Shown one piece after another: positions 32,357 through 43,590 of a stretch of 64,000 nucleotides of DNA (positions within the stretch are counted from its first letter, which is position 1; the number at the start of each line of letters is the position of its first letter). The DNA is taken from assembly GCF_905147365.1 (NCBI RefSeq), contig NC_056420.1, forward strand, positions 4,908,001 to 4,972,000. The letters are read 5' to 3'. The notes beneath the pieces were generated by a model that was given only the letters and a program-made list of their open reading frames with translations, had not been told where the DNA came from and did not search any database. This DNA is from Aricia agestis. Taxonomy: Eukaryota > Arthropoda > Insecta > Lepidoptera > Lycaenidae. A program made the translations under genes and the position numbers.

Positions 32357-35300
32357 TTAACTGGTGTGCGCCAGATCGGCTGCGGGCAGCGGCGCGTCGG
32401 TCAGGATGGGCATGGACTTGCCGAGCTCGTCGTCGTCTGTCAGCAGCGGCATGGAGATGGGCGCCGCCGACACCTGCACCTCGTCCGTCGTTACGAACGT
32501 CATGCCCGTGGTGGGCGACGCCAGTAGCGCGCCGTACCCGCCGTTGCCGAGCGGGTCCGTCGTCCGCGGCGCTATCCGCGGGTCCGTCACCGTGATCGGC
32601 AGCTCGAGCGAGGTGGGCACGGTCTGCGGCGTCACGCCGATGACGGCGAGCCCCGCCTCCAGGCTGGCCGTCGCCGCCGGCGAGCCCCCGATCTTGGACG
32701 GCACCTCCACCGGCGTCATTATAGGCTGGTTGAGCGTCGTGCTCGTCTCCGACACGCGGCAGTGCACCGACACGTTGGCGTTGAGGTCGCGGAAGTCGGG
32801 CGCCTCGTCGCGCGGCTCCGCGTGGAACACGTCGCTGTTGGCCAGCGCCGCCTCGAGGATGTCCCGGCGCTCGGGCTGCGGCGCGGCCACCGCGTCCGCT
32901 ATCGGCACCAGCTGGTTGTCCTCGAGGACGAGCGGCCGGTTGTCGATTCGGGTGAGGGTGCCGTTGTCCTCGACGCACAGGTAGAAGGAGCCGGGCGGGC
33001 CGCCGAAGTTCTCCCCGGGGATCGCCAGTAGCTGGCCGTCGACGTGCACGGCGGGCGCGGGCGCGGGGGCGGGGGCGGGGACGGGGGCGGGGGCGGGAGC
33101 CGGTACCGGCGGGGCGGGCACGAGCTCCGGCTGGCGCGCTATCGTGGTCGACGGAAGCAGTTCCTCAAAGTTGTCCAGCTCGCCGAAGTTGTCGCCCGCC
33201 CCGCCGACCGCCGAGCTCGACCCGAGCGCGGCGGCCGGGGCTATCGTGCCGGTGAGCGGCGCCAGGGAGGGCATCTGCGTGATGACGGGTCGCCCCGGCG
33301 CGATGGGCTGCTGCTCGTGTTTGGGTCTCTTGGCGGCCGGGGCGGTCTCGGCGACCTGCCGCCTGGCCCGCGGCTTCGGAACCGGCGACGCCGGCTTGTC
33401 GGGCGGCTTGATGGTTATGGACTTTTGAACTACGATCTTCTCCTGCGGAGGTGGAGGCGGGGCCTTCTGCACGATTTGGCCCGTCCTCTGGAGGTGCTCG
33501 AACTGCGCCACCGTCAGCTGCATCACCGAGCCGTTCTTCTGCTGCAGGAATATCAGCGGCTCCGATGAATTTTTCTGAATAGTCTGAACGAGTTTCTTGG
33601 GCTCGGCGGCGATGATTCGCTTCGGCGCCGCCGGACGTATCTCCGGTAGCGGCGCGGGTGCGGGCGCTATGTTCGGCGTCGGAGCGGGAGCTCGGCCGCC
33701 CGCGATCAGTTGGCCCTTCGAAGTGATGACGGTGCCCTTCTGTTTCTGCACGATTCTCGGCGCGGTTTTCGGGGACGGCGCGACGGCAATGGGCTGCTTC
33801 GGCGCCGCGCCGTTGTTGGGGGATATTCGGTGAACTATTTTCTTCAGCTGCGTGACGTTCGGCTGCTGCTTGTTGGGGAACAGGATCTTCTCGTGCTCCG
33901 ACGTGAGGACGATCCTCGACTGGGCGCCCTGGGCGTTGGTGATGATCATGACGGTGTTGCCGGAGGAGTTGGTCTCCGCTGCGGAGGATATCAACTTCGC
34001 CGAGACGGGTTTGTTGTCGACGACGTTCGGAGCGGCTTCCGGCCCCTTGCCCACCAAAACGTGAGCTTTTCGAGTCTGCGGGTCGATAACGATTTTTTGC
34101 GTTCGGACGACGGGGCGCTGGGCGCTAGTCGTCGGTAATATTATAAATTTCTCTGTCTTCGGCGACTGCGGTGCGGGTTGTAGGAGAGTGGTCGACTTTA
34201 CTTCTTTCACTTGGGGCTCAGATTTGGGCATTACGAGCTTCTGTTTTCCCGTTTTGTCTATCACCAGCAGGGGCTTCGTCCCTCGAATTTTTGAGGACTT
34301 TGAGAGTATGTTAGGTGTCGACGTCACTTTTGTTTCGGTAACGGAATTCACTAGAAGCGTTTTCGTCTCGGTCTTGGGAGTGGGACTGAGGTAAACATTT
34401 TCACGGACGCTGGTTACTTGCTTTTTGATGACTTTGGTAGGGTTGCTCGTAGTCGATATGATATTTCCATCTGACATGACAATTGGCATCTTTTCTATCG
34501 ATTCGGGCGTTAATATATCGTCCGATAACACGACTGGCATCGAATTGATATCGAACATCGCATCTGTATTCATTTTGTCTGCATCGACTTTCGTATCTTT
34601 CATTGGAGATGATAAAATTTTAGGTTCAATTTTTGGTAGCACCTGGGGCTTAATTTTTTGTAATTTTGATACCGGTTTTGAGATCTTGCGAATTTTTTGT
34701 TGATATACAATAGCGTTAGAGTCGGGTGAGACTGGTGCGGGTTTAATAGAATATGTCACAGAATTACCTTCCTGTGATTTGTTACTGGGTGTTAGTATTA
34801 TTTTATGTGACGAAGGACTTTCTGTCACATTATTGAGTAGCGTCTTCGACGGCGCAGCACGACGAATTATGATCTTCTGTTTGGTCGTTTTATTTTTTAA
34901 CGATTTTCCAATATCAAAATTAAGAATCTTATCATTTCCCGAAACTATGACATGCTTAGTGACGGGATTCTTTGCAGGCGCAATTTTTTGGAGAGCCGGT
35001 TCCTCTAACATTTTAAGTAGTTTAGGAGAATTTGTGTTACTTAATATGCTTTTACTTACAGCAGGTTGGCTGGTTATTTCAGTCGTAGTTGACGTCACAT
35101 GGTCTACTTTTTGACTCGTTTTTACTTGTGCGAGTGATGTGGAAATTGGTTTCATTATTTCATCTTTTAAAATGTTGATCTCTTTGACGTTCATTTTATG
35201 ATCGATAGATTCTGACATTTGCACTAACGACTGCGCGGCATTTAAATTTTCAGACTTCTCTTGTTCAGTTTCAAAACGACTAGATAGTGTTTCAGTATTG

Positions 35301-37852
35301 GGCGAAATTTCACCGTCTGGAAGCACCACTGCACTGACTGTGTTCGTTAAAATTGTTTGACGATCCTTAGCGCTTTTAAATCCCTCGTCTAAAATGGTGT
35401 TAAGAAGTGTGTACGATTCGGGTTTGTTTTTTGGTGAAATAATTTTAGAGTCCATCACCAGTTTACTGCGAACAGAATTAGTGGAAGGTAAATTAATCAA
35501 AGCTTGTGCGACTTGTAAATCAGACTCTGATGGCACATTTTCGGTCGATAAATTATTCTCAATCGTACCGTTGTCTTTATCTGTTTCAGTCGATAAATTA
35601 TCCTCAATCGTACCGTTGTCTTTATCTGTTTCAGTCGATAAATTATCCTCAACCGTACCATTGTCTTTATCTATTTCAGTCGATAAATTATTCTCAATCG
35701 TACCGTTGTCTATTTCTGCTACTACTGTATCAATATTTTCTAATTCAGTATCTTTTTCAGCTGCTATAGTATCATTATTTTCTAATACAGTATCTGTTTT
35801 GTCCTTGTTAAAGGATGAATCTTCTAATGTTGGAACTGACGTGTCTTTTGTTATTTCTTCATCTCCTGTTGACAGGTTTTTGACCTTGCTATTGTCTTCC
35901 ACGTTAATTATATTATCATTCGCAATATTTTCCTTTAAATGCACCTCTGGACATATATCCATACTTTCAGGTACATCATTTTCATGATGATTTTCATTTA
36001 TTCCATTAGAAACACAAAAAGGCTTGCTGTCTTTATTGTCATCTTCAAATAAATCTTCCGGCGGGTCATCGCTTATTACTTTAGTTACTCTATCAGTCTC
36101 TCTTGATACACTCAATAAAGCATCTACTGCTGAGGCAGTAGACTCACTCATAAACGGTTTAATTACTTCCATAGGTTCTGTTATTGTAACCAAAGTAGTG
36201 TTATCTTTATCATTACTAGTAATGTTTTCTGGTACATCTGTAATCTGTTCAAGTACTTTTTCACTTTTATCTTCAATATTATCTGCTTTTACAATTTCTT
36301 TTTCAGTTATATCTTTAACTTTATTGTCAACACTCTCAAACTCAATTTCACATGCTTTTCTGTTGTCTTCTATTATTTCAGTTGTATCCAATTGTACATT
36401 TTTGTTTACTGTATTTTTATTTTCACATAAAATATTCTCTTCGTTCATTGTTTTCGCAGGTTCTTCTGCCGCTTGACTTGGTTTTTCTACAGTTTCTAAA
36501 ACAATTGAACTATCTAAGACTGATTGCTCTTTAATCATGTGGCTATTATTATATTTTTCCCTTTCAAGCAATTGCGCAGCCTCAGCTTTCATTTTCTTAA
36601 GTTGTATTTTTGGAGCTAATCGGGCAACTTTAACATGTTCTACTGGCGGCGAAATCCTTGGTTCAATTAGTGACGTGATATCAGCACCGTTAATGTCATT
36701 TTCTGACATGTCTAATCTTTCTGCTGCATTCAGCTGTTCCGCAACATACTTTCCTATTGCATCTTGGCTTCGAGAATGTCTACTCCGAAAAAACGTCTTC
36801 GTTTTGAATATAGTTTTTGTAGGTGGCGTTTCACTTGGACCTTTTGTTTCAGCTATCGGAGGCTGAACTTTTTCAACTTGTTTATCTGGTGACTTTACTA
36901 TCGAAGGCTCGGGAAAATTTTCCTCCTCTTTAAATGTTTCCGGTATTGCCGGAAGCTCTGGTAGGGTCGATTTACTCAAAAGCTCAGCAACTTCTTTAGC
37001 CATTTCATCATCATCAATACTGAGACTTTTTGAGTCTTCTTTCCGTTTTGAAGGATTTTTGACGCGAGGAATCTTTCGCCCGACATCTGTTTCAACAGGC
37101 CAATCTTCGTCTTCACAAAAATCATACTTGGCATCGTTTGAAAGTTCCGGCTTTTCGGGTGCAGTGGACTGCTCATCGTGGGTTTCAGCTTTTGGAGGTA
37201 CTTCTTCCTCGGGGACTTGCGCGCTAGGCAGTTCAGCTTCAGTAGGAATTGCAGGAGATTCTGAAGCAACTGGTATTTCTGGGGAGCCGGCCATAGCTGT
37301 CGAGGACTCATCATTAGATTCTTCTTCTGCATCATCCCAATCAGCCAACAGGCTGCTTTTTATCTCAACATCTGTTTTAGATTTCTTAACTTCGGGGTCG
37401 GCTGGTGCCGGCTCTGCGACACGCTTCTTAGCTTGCTTCTTAGTGGCTTTTTCAACATTTTGTTGCTTTGGTTTTCGCGATTTAGGCGTGGCCGTAGGAT
37501 CCGGTGATGCTTTAGGAGATTTGGCTACAGGCTTCTTTTTAAAAGACATCGGTGATGGAGTATATGCTGAGAATGTGGAGCTGTGTGATTTATTATGCAT
37601 GATCAGGACATTTAATCTAGTTGTTATAAAATTGCAGGAGTGGCATGCATACGTCCCCGGGGTGGACGCAATGGGTGTGCTGTTAACAGGTTTTTCTTCG
37701 CTCTGTGGTTTGGACTCTTGTTGTGGTGTGGAGTCCAACGGTTCAGAGCCGGCGCGACTTGTAGACGGTGATGGAGCTGTTTCTGTTGATTGTCGCGGAG
37801 ACTTTGTATTTTGCACCAGAATGTGTACTTTGTAGTCGCTTTTATGTCGTAG
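32357..37852 (-). CDS. PWWP gene exon 5 (5.5-kb terminal exon)
   Basis: 1831 codons without interruption. Begins LRHKSDYKVHILVQ after ttgttgcag. Holds the C2H2 finger (37645-37583), long Glu/Lys/Ser-rich and Thr/Val-rich stretches, Pro/Ala repeats near 33050-33110 and a more ordered-looking C-terminus (SLELPITVTDPRIAP). Opposite-strand and other-frame open stretches here are shadows. Confidence 0.92.
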   Translation of the reverse strand, partial: LRHKSDYKVHILVQNTKSPRQSTETAPSPSTSRAGSEPLDSTPQQESKPQSEEKPVNSTPIASTPGTYACHSCNFITTRLNVLIMHNKSHSSTFSAYTPSPMSFKKKPVAKSPKASPDPTATPKSRKPKQQNVEKATKKQAKKRVAEPAPADPEVKKSKTDVEIKSSLLADWDDAEEESNDESSTAMAGSPEIPVASESPAIPTEAELPSAQVPEEEVPPKAETHDEQSTAPEKPELSNDAKYDFCEDEDWPVETDVGRKIPRVKNPSKRKEDSKSLSIDDDEMAKEVAELLSKSTLPELPAIPETFKEEENFPEPSIVKSPDKQVEKVQPPIAETKGPSETPPTKTIFKTKTFFRSRHSRSQDAIGKYVAEQLNAAERLDMSENDINGADITSLIEPRISPPVEHVKVARLAPKIQLKKMKAEAAQLLEREKYNNSHMIKEQSVLDSSIVLETVEKPSQAAEEPAKTMNEENILCENKNTVNKNVQLDTTEIIEDNRKACEIEFESVDNKVKDITEKEIVKADNIEDKSEKVLEQITDVPENITSNDKDNTTLVTITEPMEVIKPFMSESTASAVDALLSVSRETDRVTKVISDDPPEDLFEDDNKDSKPFCVSNGINENHHENDVPESMDICPEVHLKENIANDNIINVEDNSKVKNLSTGDEEITKDTSVPTLEDSSFNKDKTDTVLENNDTIAAEKDTELENIDTVVAEIDNGTIENNLSTEIDKDNGTVEDNLSTETDKDNGTIEDNLSTETDKDNGTIENNLSTENVPSESDLQVAQALINLPSTNSVRSKLVMDSKIISPKNKPESYTLLNTILDEGFKSAKDRQTILTNTVSAVVLPDGEISPNTETLSSRFETEQEKSENLNAAQSLVQMSESIDHKMNVKEINILKDEIMKPISTSLAQVKTSQKVDHVTSTTTEITSQPAVSKSILSNTNSPKLLKMLEEPALQKIAPAKNPVTKHVIVSGNDKILNFDIGKSLKNKTTKQKIIIRRAAPSKTLLNNVTESPSSHKIILTPSNKSQEGNSVTYSIKPAPVSPDSNAIVYQQKIRKISKPVSKLQKIKPQVLPKIEPKILSSPMKDTKVDADKMNTDAMFDINSMPVVLSDDILTPESIEKMPIVMSDGNIISTTSNPTKVIKKQVTSVRENVYLSPTPKTETKTLLVNSVTETKVTSTPNILSKSSKIRGTKPLLVIDKTGKQKLVMPKSEPQVKEVKSTTLLQPAPQSPKTEKFIILPTTSAQRPVVRTQKIVIDPQTRKAHVLVGKGPEAAPNVVDNKPVSAKLISSAAETNSSGNTVMIITNAQGAQSRIVLTSEHEKILFPNKQQPNVTQLKKIVHRISPNNGAAPKQPIAVAPSPKTAPRIVQKQKGTVITSKGQLIAGGRAPAPTPNIAPAPAPLPEIRPAAPKRIIAAEPKKLVQTIQKNSSEPLIFLQQKNGSVMQLTVAQFEHLQRTGQIVQKAPPPPPQEKIVVQKSITIKPPDKPASPVPKPRARRQVAETAPAAKRPKHEQQPIAPGRPVITQMPSLAPLTGTIAPAAALGSSSAVGGAGDNFGELDNFEELLPSTTIARQPELVPAPPVPAPAPAPVPAPAPAPAPAVHVDGQLLAIPGENFGGPPGSFYLCVEDNGTLTRIDNRPLVLEDNQLVPIADAVAAPQPERRDILEAALANSDVFHAEPRDEAPDFRDLNANVSVHCRVSETSTTLNQPIMTPVEVPSKIGGSPAATASLEAGLAVIGVTPQTVPTSLELPITVTDPRIAPRTTDPLGNGGYGALLASPTTGMTFVTTDEVQVSAAPISMPLLTDDDELGKSMPILTDAPLPAADLAHTS

Positions 37853-40800
37853 CTGCAACAATATCGATGTTATAATTAGCATACTACAGTTTTTGTCAAA
37901 TACATATTAGAAAATGGATACTATGATCATATAAACATACCCTGTGTATTGGTGTAGTTTCAGACACTCGTCCTTTACTGCTTTTTCCTGAAATTAAAAA
38001 GAAAATGATGTGTGAATTTTTAAAGTTGAAAGCCACTGCAAACAACAATGTTTAAACAAAATATTCGCACAGCTCAAATAGTTCTATAAAATGCAATGTA
38101 TCTTGCAATTACCTTTTTTGGCAGTGTCATAATTTTTCTTAGGATCTCCGAATAGCCCTGCATAGCTTTCTTTCTTCTCTTCTTGAAATTCTTCACGAGT
38201 TAATATATCTTTGTCTCCGTCAACTGCAACCTCGGCTCTGACCACATCATCAGGAAACTTCTCCATGTTGCCCTTTTTGTTTCTATACATATCTAGAAAA
38301 ATATAAAAATCTTGATATACATAGTTATAATTATAGTATTTGATTAATGTAAGTACATTGATGTATTGTAAGTTACAAGCCGCACAAGTCACAAATGATT
38401 ACTATTACAAAAATTATAATGTTTATCACAAGCTTTTTTATAATAATTATTGTAAAAATTACTTTCAAATTTTCACAATTTCCTAATCCTAAAACTCAAT
38501 CAAAGATTCTGAAATGAAAAAACTACTTACACATTCCTTTTTTGATAAATTCATTTTTGCGGCTACAGTTGTACTTAAATATGGAGTTATGGTTCTTGAC
38601 ATATTCACTGAAAAGAAAATTTTAAAAAATTAAGGAAAAACCTAGATCATCAGTGCTCTGTCGGTAAGTAATGAAACACTCGTAGCTAAAATATTTTCAA
38701 TATTGATATTGATTTAAATATTAATTTCATACACTTTTCTTTGTCTATACAACTTCCAAGGAAGGAAACCCTAGCAAAAATTCAAATAAAATAAAACTAC
38801 ATGATATGACATGGTAGATAAGTGGTTCAATGCTTTAATACGTGGGAGAGCCATGCTTCGGCACGAATGGGCCGGCTCAACCGGAGAAATACCACATTCT
38901 CACAGAAAACCGTCGTGAAACAGCGCTTGCGCTGTGTTTCGCCGAGTGAGTGAGTTTACCGGAGGCCCAATCCCCTTCTTTACCCTCCCCTATTCCCTTC
39001 CCTTCCCACCCCTACCCTCCTCTATTATCCTATTCCCTCTTAAAAGGCCGGCAACGCACCTGCAGCTCTTCTGATGCTGGGAGTGTCCATGGGCGCCGGT
39101 TGTTGCTTTCCATCAGGTGACCCGTTTGCTCGTTTGCCCCCATATTTCATAAAAAAAAGAGGGTCACAAAATCTTCAGAGGAATATTATACAATATGCGT
39201 TTCAATTTATATTAGTCTAATTGACTAATATACTTTTTTGGTCAAAATTATTTGATATTTAGCACAGAGCCAGATTGATAATATTATGATAGATATTAAA
39301 AGCATTTTAATATTTTTAAGCATGATATTATTATTAAAAAATCCTTGGAATTGAACAAGAAAGCATAAATTCCCAACAAATTTGACCTTACATAAACAAA
39401 ATTCTCATACAGTTTGTAATTTCAAAATAAAATGTATTATAATTTTTAGTCCAGGCTAAAATTTATCTTATAATAACATAATTATTGTCTGTTTATGACT
39501 AGTAAGTTAAAATTATGATCTAACCATTTTTTGTAACTAAATAGCTTAAAAGAACTCTGTTATTAGATATACAAAAATTAACTTATTTAAAATAATGATT
39601 CTAAAATTCCATTTAGCTAGTTTATTAGACAAACATCTGTTCCTAATTAATATCCTTATGCATTGTTCTGACAATGCATTGAAAATATTTTTAGGGGGCA
39701 AACAAGCAAATGGGTCACCTGATGGAAAGCAACTTCCGTCGCCCATGGACACTCGCAGCATCAGAAGAGCTGCAGGTGCGTTGTCGGCATTTTAAGAGGG
39801 AATAGGTTAATAGGGGAGGGTAGGGATGGGAAGGGAAGAGAAAAGGGGAGGGTAGGGAAGGGAATTAGGTAGGGGATTGGGCCTCCGGTAAACTCACTCA
39901 CTCGGCGAAACACAGCGCAAGCGCTGTTTCACGCCGGTTTTCTGTGAGAACGTGGTATTTGTCCGGTCGAGCCGGCCCATTCGTGCCGAAGCATGGCTCT
40001 CCCACGTATAGAATAATTGTCTCCAAAGCATTGTCTAATAGTATCTTAAATTCAATAGATAAAACTATAATCCATTTTCAATTTGTCAACTTGTTGTCAA
40101 CAGACTTCAACCATAAATAAAAGAGTATAATTCGTATGTATAGGCTTGTCACTCAAAAATCTGTCATTTCTCATGTGTGTGTGTTGTAGTGTGTGTAATG
40201 TTTTATTTGTTAAAAAAATGTATGATACAAGCATAATTTCAAAATAATATTAGCTCGATGCACTCCTTTACCATATAAACTATAACTGTGCAAAATTTCA
40301 TGCACCTACGTTTCCCAATTTTTCGTAAAAAGGGATACAAAGTTTTTCGTTCGCGTATTATTTTAACTTATAAACATAATAGTCAAAGAGACCGTACATG
40401 TGGCGATTTAACTTCCTAAATATCGCTGCCATCATTATCGTTGTGTCCACAGCAATTATGTTTGACAATTACTGCAATTCTGATATTTTTATCTAGGATT
40501 ATTACAGCTAAGATCCTTCTTTAATCTTGTAATACAAAGTGAAATAGTATATTCTCTTGCTTAAAAACTATTTTTAGAATTTTGACCAATCAGAACACAA
40601 ATAAATTGGCTGTTCGTTTTAAAAGAGCATTTTCTGTGATGTAATACCTCGATCGTAAGAATCCCAGACACAGTAGATTTTCAACAACACCTGGTTGCTG
40701 CTTGGGAGTTGATGGGTTAAACTGTATTATTTTATGATTATTTTGCAGAATCAACCAACATGTTAACACCATAATCAAATGGAGGCAAATTTATCTCATA

Positions 40801-42274
40801 CATAATGGATTCATATGTGAGAAGTGATATTGAAATTCAAACTGTTGTGCATATAAATATTTAGAGGCAAGATGCCTTACAGTCATAGCGTTAACAACAA
40901 GAATAGAGATCAAATGTAGTAAAGTATTATACATTGATATTGATAAAGGAACCATTTTTATCACAATTGTCATCAAGGCTAAGACTTCCTGTAGCGTTTC
41001 ATGCTCTCAACAGTACCAGGCTTTCACATTTTTTATCCTCGATAATAATGCTCCATTCCCCACGCTTCATTATAAGCTGGCAACACCCTCAGTTAACAAA
41101 CTCCCAATTTTGTAAATAGGGTGTTTTATTTGTAGGGACGATGTATGTGTGAATGTGCCAGTGTCAGCAGTTTGATGTATGCAAGAGACGACGAGCAGTC
41201 ACTGCGTGTGGCCTTGTCTGAATGAAAAATTTACGATTCCAGTGCAATAAACAAATGAGTTGCAGGCGTCATCTAGTAATAACATAACATTGCTCTATTC
41301 AAACAAATATATTTTTGTTTGCAGAATTACTTTCCAAAACTATTGGACCTATTTTATTTAAAACACTATGGGACCTGGCCCATATTATGTCCTTACATAA
41401 TTATAGTGCTTTTACTTCTGAAAAATCTGAGATTATCTATATTACTTATATTTGCACAAATCGCTAGCTAACAAAAAAATAAGATTTTTTTCAATTTAGC
41501 ATGGTACTTATTAATACATGAAAATAAAATATTGCATAATTCATCCCATTAGGTTCTTATCAGTACCTATTGTTATTTAAAGGCAAAATTAGGCTCTGCT
41601 AAATATTAACATCTCCATTGTGGCTATCACAGACACAATAGATTTTAAATTGTTATGCGGCAGCCGTCTGCCGCTTAGGGGTTGATGGGTTAAATGGCCG
41701 GGTGGTATTTGTGAGGACTATACTGTTTTTCTTATTGAAAAGAAGTAACAAAACCTCCAAGAAACTTGATGACATCTTGTTCTACTATTTCTTCTTTAAA
41801 AACTAAGCTATACTTAAGAGCTACTCTTCCATTGACAATAGTCCATCCAAATAGAACTGAACAAAGCTATTCAGCAATAGAACATTGATATATAAAATTG
41901 ATAACAATAGGTATTGTAATACCATTGCTGTTTGTTAGGACCTAGACTGGATCTAACAAGGATTGACCGACATTATTGAAACCAACATTAAACAGAGCAT
42001 TGGCAATAAATATTAATTTCACATAGACTGTAATTTATTCATAAGAATTTTAGGCACTGCTTTAGTTTATAACAAAAGTTGGGATAGTGTTTACAACTTA
42101 CTATGTGTCCTCCTGGTAAAACTTCACGACAGCAATAGGTGGCTTTTTGAATGATGCCAGGAGGTCGGGTGGCAACTTATCCGGACCCACGACCTCCCCG
42201 GGCCACCAGCAAGACCCGAGTTTGACCCACACCACATCACCGTCCAAATAAGTGATTTCGCTTTCTTCACACAT
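32357..42274 (-). CDS. PWWP-domain and C2H2 zinc-finger protein (5 exons, ~1990 aa)
   Basis: Spliced minus-strand CDS: 42274-42102, 38607-38531, 38292-38113, 37987-37941, 37852-32357 (5973 nt including TAA), with GT-AG introns and all junctions in frame. The N-terminus is a PWWP domain (GDVVWVKLGSCWWPGEV, CWWP at residues 22-25) continuing across exon 2 (KYNCSRKNEFIKKGM). PWWP domains bind methylated histone lysine/DNA, so a chromatin role is likely. One C2H2 finger lies at residues ~229-249 (C-x2-C-x12-H-x3-H). The remainder is acidic/lysine-rich, then Pro/Ala-rich and apparently disordered, with a 15-residue tandem repeat. There is no SET, bromo or other catalytic domain. I do not recognise a named ortholog. 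The ATG at 42274 is chosen because a TAG lies in frame at 42304-42302 and the only codon before it that could act as a start is GTG. Confidence 0.85.
35543..35715 (-). repeat. 45-bp in-frame tandem repeat in PWWP exon 5
   Basis: Nearly four copies of a 45-bp unit encode 15 residues of the type DNLSTETDKDNGTIE. Differences between copies are few base changes, indicating recent in-frame expansion; copy number may vary between individuals. Confidence 0.85.
37941..37987 (-). CDS. PWWP gene exon 4 (47-nt exon)
   Basis: Encodes GKSSKGRVSETTPIHR and keeps frame into exon 5. Only one of its three frames fits both neighbours. At 47 nt it is not a multiple of three, so skipping it would break the frame. 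Confidence 0.78.
38113..38292 (-). CDS. PWWP gene exon 3
   Basis: 180 nt encoding a charged segment (FPDDVVRAEVAVDGDKDI, then EEFQEEKKESYAGLFGDPKK). Acceptor tttctag|ATATG, donor AAAAAAG|gtaatt. Confidence 0.82.
38531..38607 (-). CDS. PWWP gene exon 2
   Basis: 77 nt. Translates as YEYVKNHNSIFKYNCSRKNE..., the helical C-terminal half of the PWWP fold. Acceptor is ttttcag|TGAATA, donor GGAATGT|gtaagt. Frame joins both neighbours. Confidence 0.82.
38839..39160 (-). repeat. Family C interspersed repeat, inverted copy
   Basis: Minus-oriented copy of a ~330-bp family that runs from GGGGGCAAACGAGC to GGCTCTCCCACGTA. Near-identical plus-oriented copies lie at 6461-6799 and 39692-40009. A purine-rich central tract (AGGGAAGGG) and a CGCAAGCGCTG palindrome are shared. 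Confidence 0.8.
39692..40009 (+). repeat. Family C interspersed repeat
   Basis: Plus-oriented copy, 531 bp from the inverted copy in the same intron. Confidence 0.8.
42102..42274 (-). CDS. PWWP gene exon 1
   Basis: 57 residues and two bases, holding the beta-barrel core of the PWWP domain with the CWWPG variant of the motif. The donor is ACATA|gtaagt; codon 58 (Tyr) is completed in exon 2. Confidence 0.85.
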
Positions 42275-42875
42275 CACCACTGTATGCTTAGACGACACGC
42301 ACTACCATATTTTATTCTATAGCCACTATAGGTTGCCTGGTGCCTGTTACCATAACATGGACGACCGCCCTAAAAACTGACAATATTGTTACAGTAACTT
42401 GTGTAACAGAGATCCTAGAAATAAAGGTGTTATATTGTGTTTCTTTATTGTCAAACAAGTTGCAAAATAGTACTTGTAAATAAATTCACCGACTGCGTAG
42501 GAAATTATTTCATAAGATACTACGGTTGGCAGAACTGAATATTGTATCAAATTAGAAATACTCAACCACAAAATAAAAGTTACTTGAAACATTATTAATT
42601 TTCAAAATTAAGGGGGAAAATACTGAATACATTATATTTATTAAAATGCAGTTAATATTTTATTTCAGCAATAAAAGTTATTACAAGATTACCGGAAATG
42701 CACATAAGTTCAGCGTCAGCGCGCAGTACCAAACTAAAAAAATTAATTAATGTTGCCATATCAGAAAAGTGTACTTTATTTTTTATAGCATATTTCTAGA
42801 GATGTTTGCCACAACTAGGTGATTTACCGTTGGATATTATTATTAATTTCCAATTCATTTTCTTGTCAATTAATA
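42275..42875. other. 5' flank of the PWWP gene
   Basis: Non-coding. The transcription start must lie here, but no clear TATA or initiator could be chosen. Confidence 0.4.
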
Positions 42876-43101
42876 GCGTTTTTGGCATCTAGAACTGCCC
42901 CGGGGCATGGCGGGCCGAATGGATACGGAAATAGCCATAGTTTAATTAAATTGCTACATAAAGTATAAACTACGTAAATACTAGCTAGTATGTACTAATA
43001 TTTATTAATCTAAGTGCTTCGTGGATCACCGGTTTTGTTCGGCTATTTCCATATCCATTTGGCCTGCCCTGCCCCGGGCCAGTTCTAGATGCCAAAAACT
43101 C
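42876..43101. repeat. Palindromic MITE, ~225 bp
   Basis: GTTTTTGGCATCTAGAACTG at the left pairs with CAGTTCTAGATGCCAAAAAC at the right; arms extend ~60 bp through GCCCCGGGGC. Confidence 0.85.
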
Positions 43102-43255
43102 TATAATATTTTCTCATATCAAAAGCTGAAAGTTAACTTGCAGTTTGTGACCTTCACAGAGGTATATAATAAAAGAAAGACCAGCAACTATGACGTTTCG
43201 GTCGCGGTTACTTTAGGAGTATGGAGTGTAGATGGAGGAGAACTACATCTCTGTA

Positions 43256-43408
43256 GAGTTCGACAAGGCTGTTTATGAACGTGGCGAGAAAAAGAACTAC
43301 CTAACGCTTCTATCATACAAAAACGTCATTTTTGGCAGTTCTCCTTTACCAGCTGGCAGCAGCGCACTGTGCACATTAACTGAAATTAATTAGCCTTGTC
43401 GAACTGTC
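43256..43408. mobile_element. Nested MITE with GTTCGACAAGGCT termini
   Basis: AGTTCGACAAGGCT at the left is inverted at the right (AGCCTTGTCGAACT). It is absent from the homologous site in the 29645 element. Confidence 0.75.
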
Positions 43409-43590
43409 ATGTAAAAAGTGTCCGCTGAAATGCGTTAAATTAGGGTGGCGCTACAGTAGCAACATGTAGTGATTATATTCTCTTTGGTAGCAACAGGGTA
43501 AATTTTAAATCATTTGCAGCTTTTATTTCAGCTATTTTAGGTTATATTTTTCAAAATATATTGGTATTAACTTGGTATTAACCCAGTAAT

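Larger units (their letters stand above)
38608..42101 (-). other. PWWP gene intron 1
   Basis: 3.5-kb intron. It holds two long inverted copies of one repeat family (38839-39160 and 39692-40009) and a pair of related ~70-bp segments near 40665-40735 and 41630-41700 ending in TTGATGGGTTAAA. Nothing coding was recognised. Confidence 0.6.

Noticed and set aside
32283..32978. 231-codon minus-strand open frame overlapping the end of the PWWP gene
   Set aside because: Different frame of a GC-rich coding exon; Arg/Ala-rich translation without motifs. High GC removes stops by chance.
37059..37835. 258-codon plus-strand open frame opposite the PWWP gene
   Set aside because: It is the antisense shadow of a confirmed long exon. 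Composition is Ser/Gly-rich with no domain, and similar shadows run along the whole exon.
42275..42298. PWWP protein start at the GTG at 42298
   Set aside because: GTG is not a usual eukaryotic start, an in-frame TAG lies just upstream, and the ATG at 42274 has acceptable context and keeps the whole domain.
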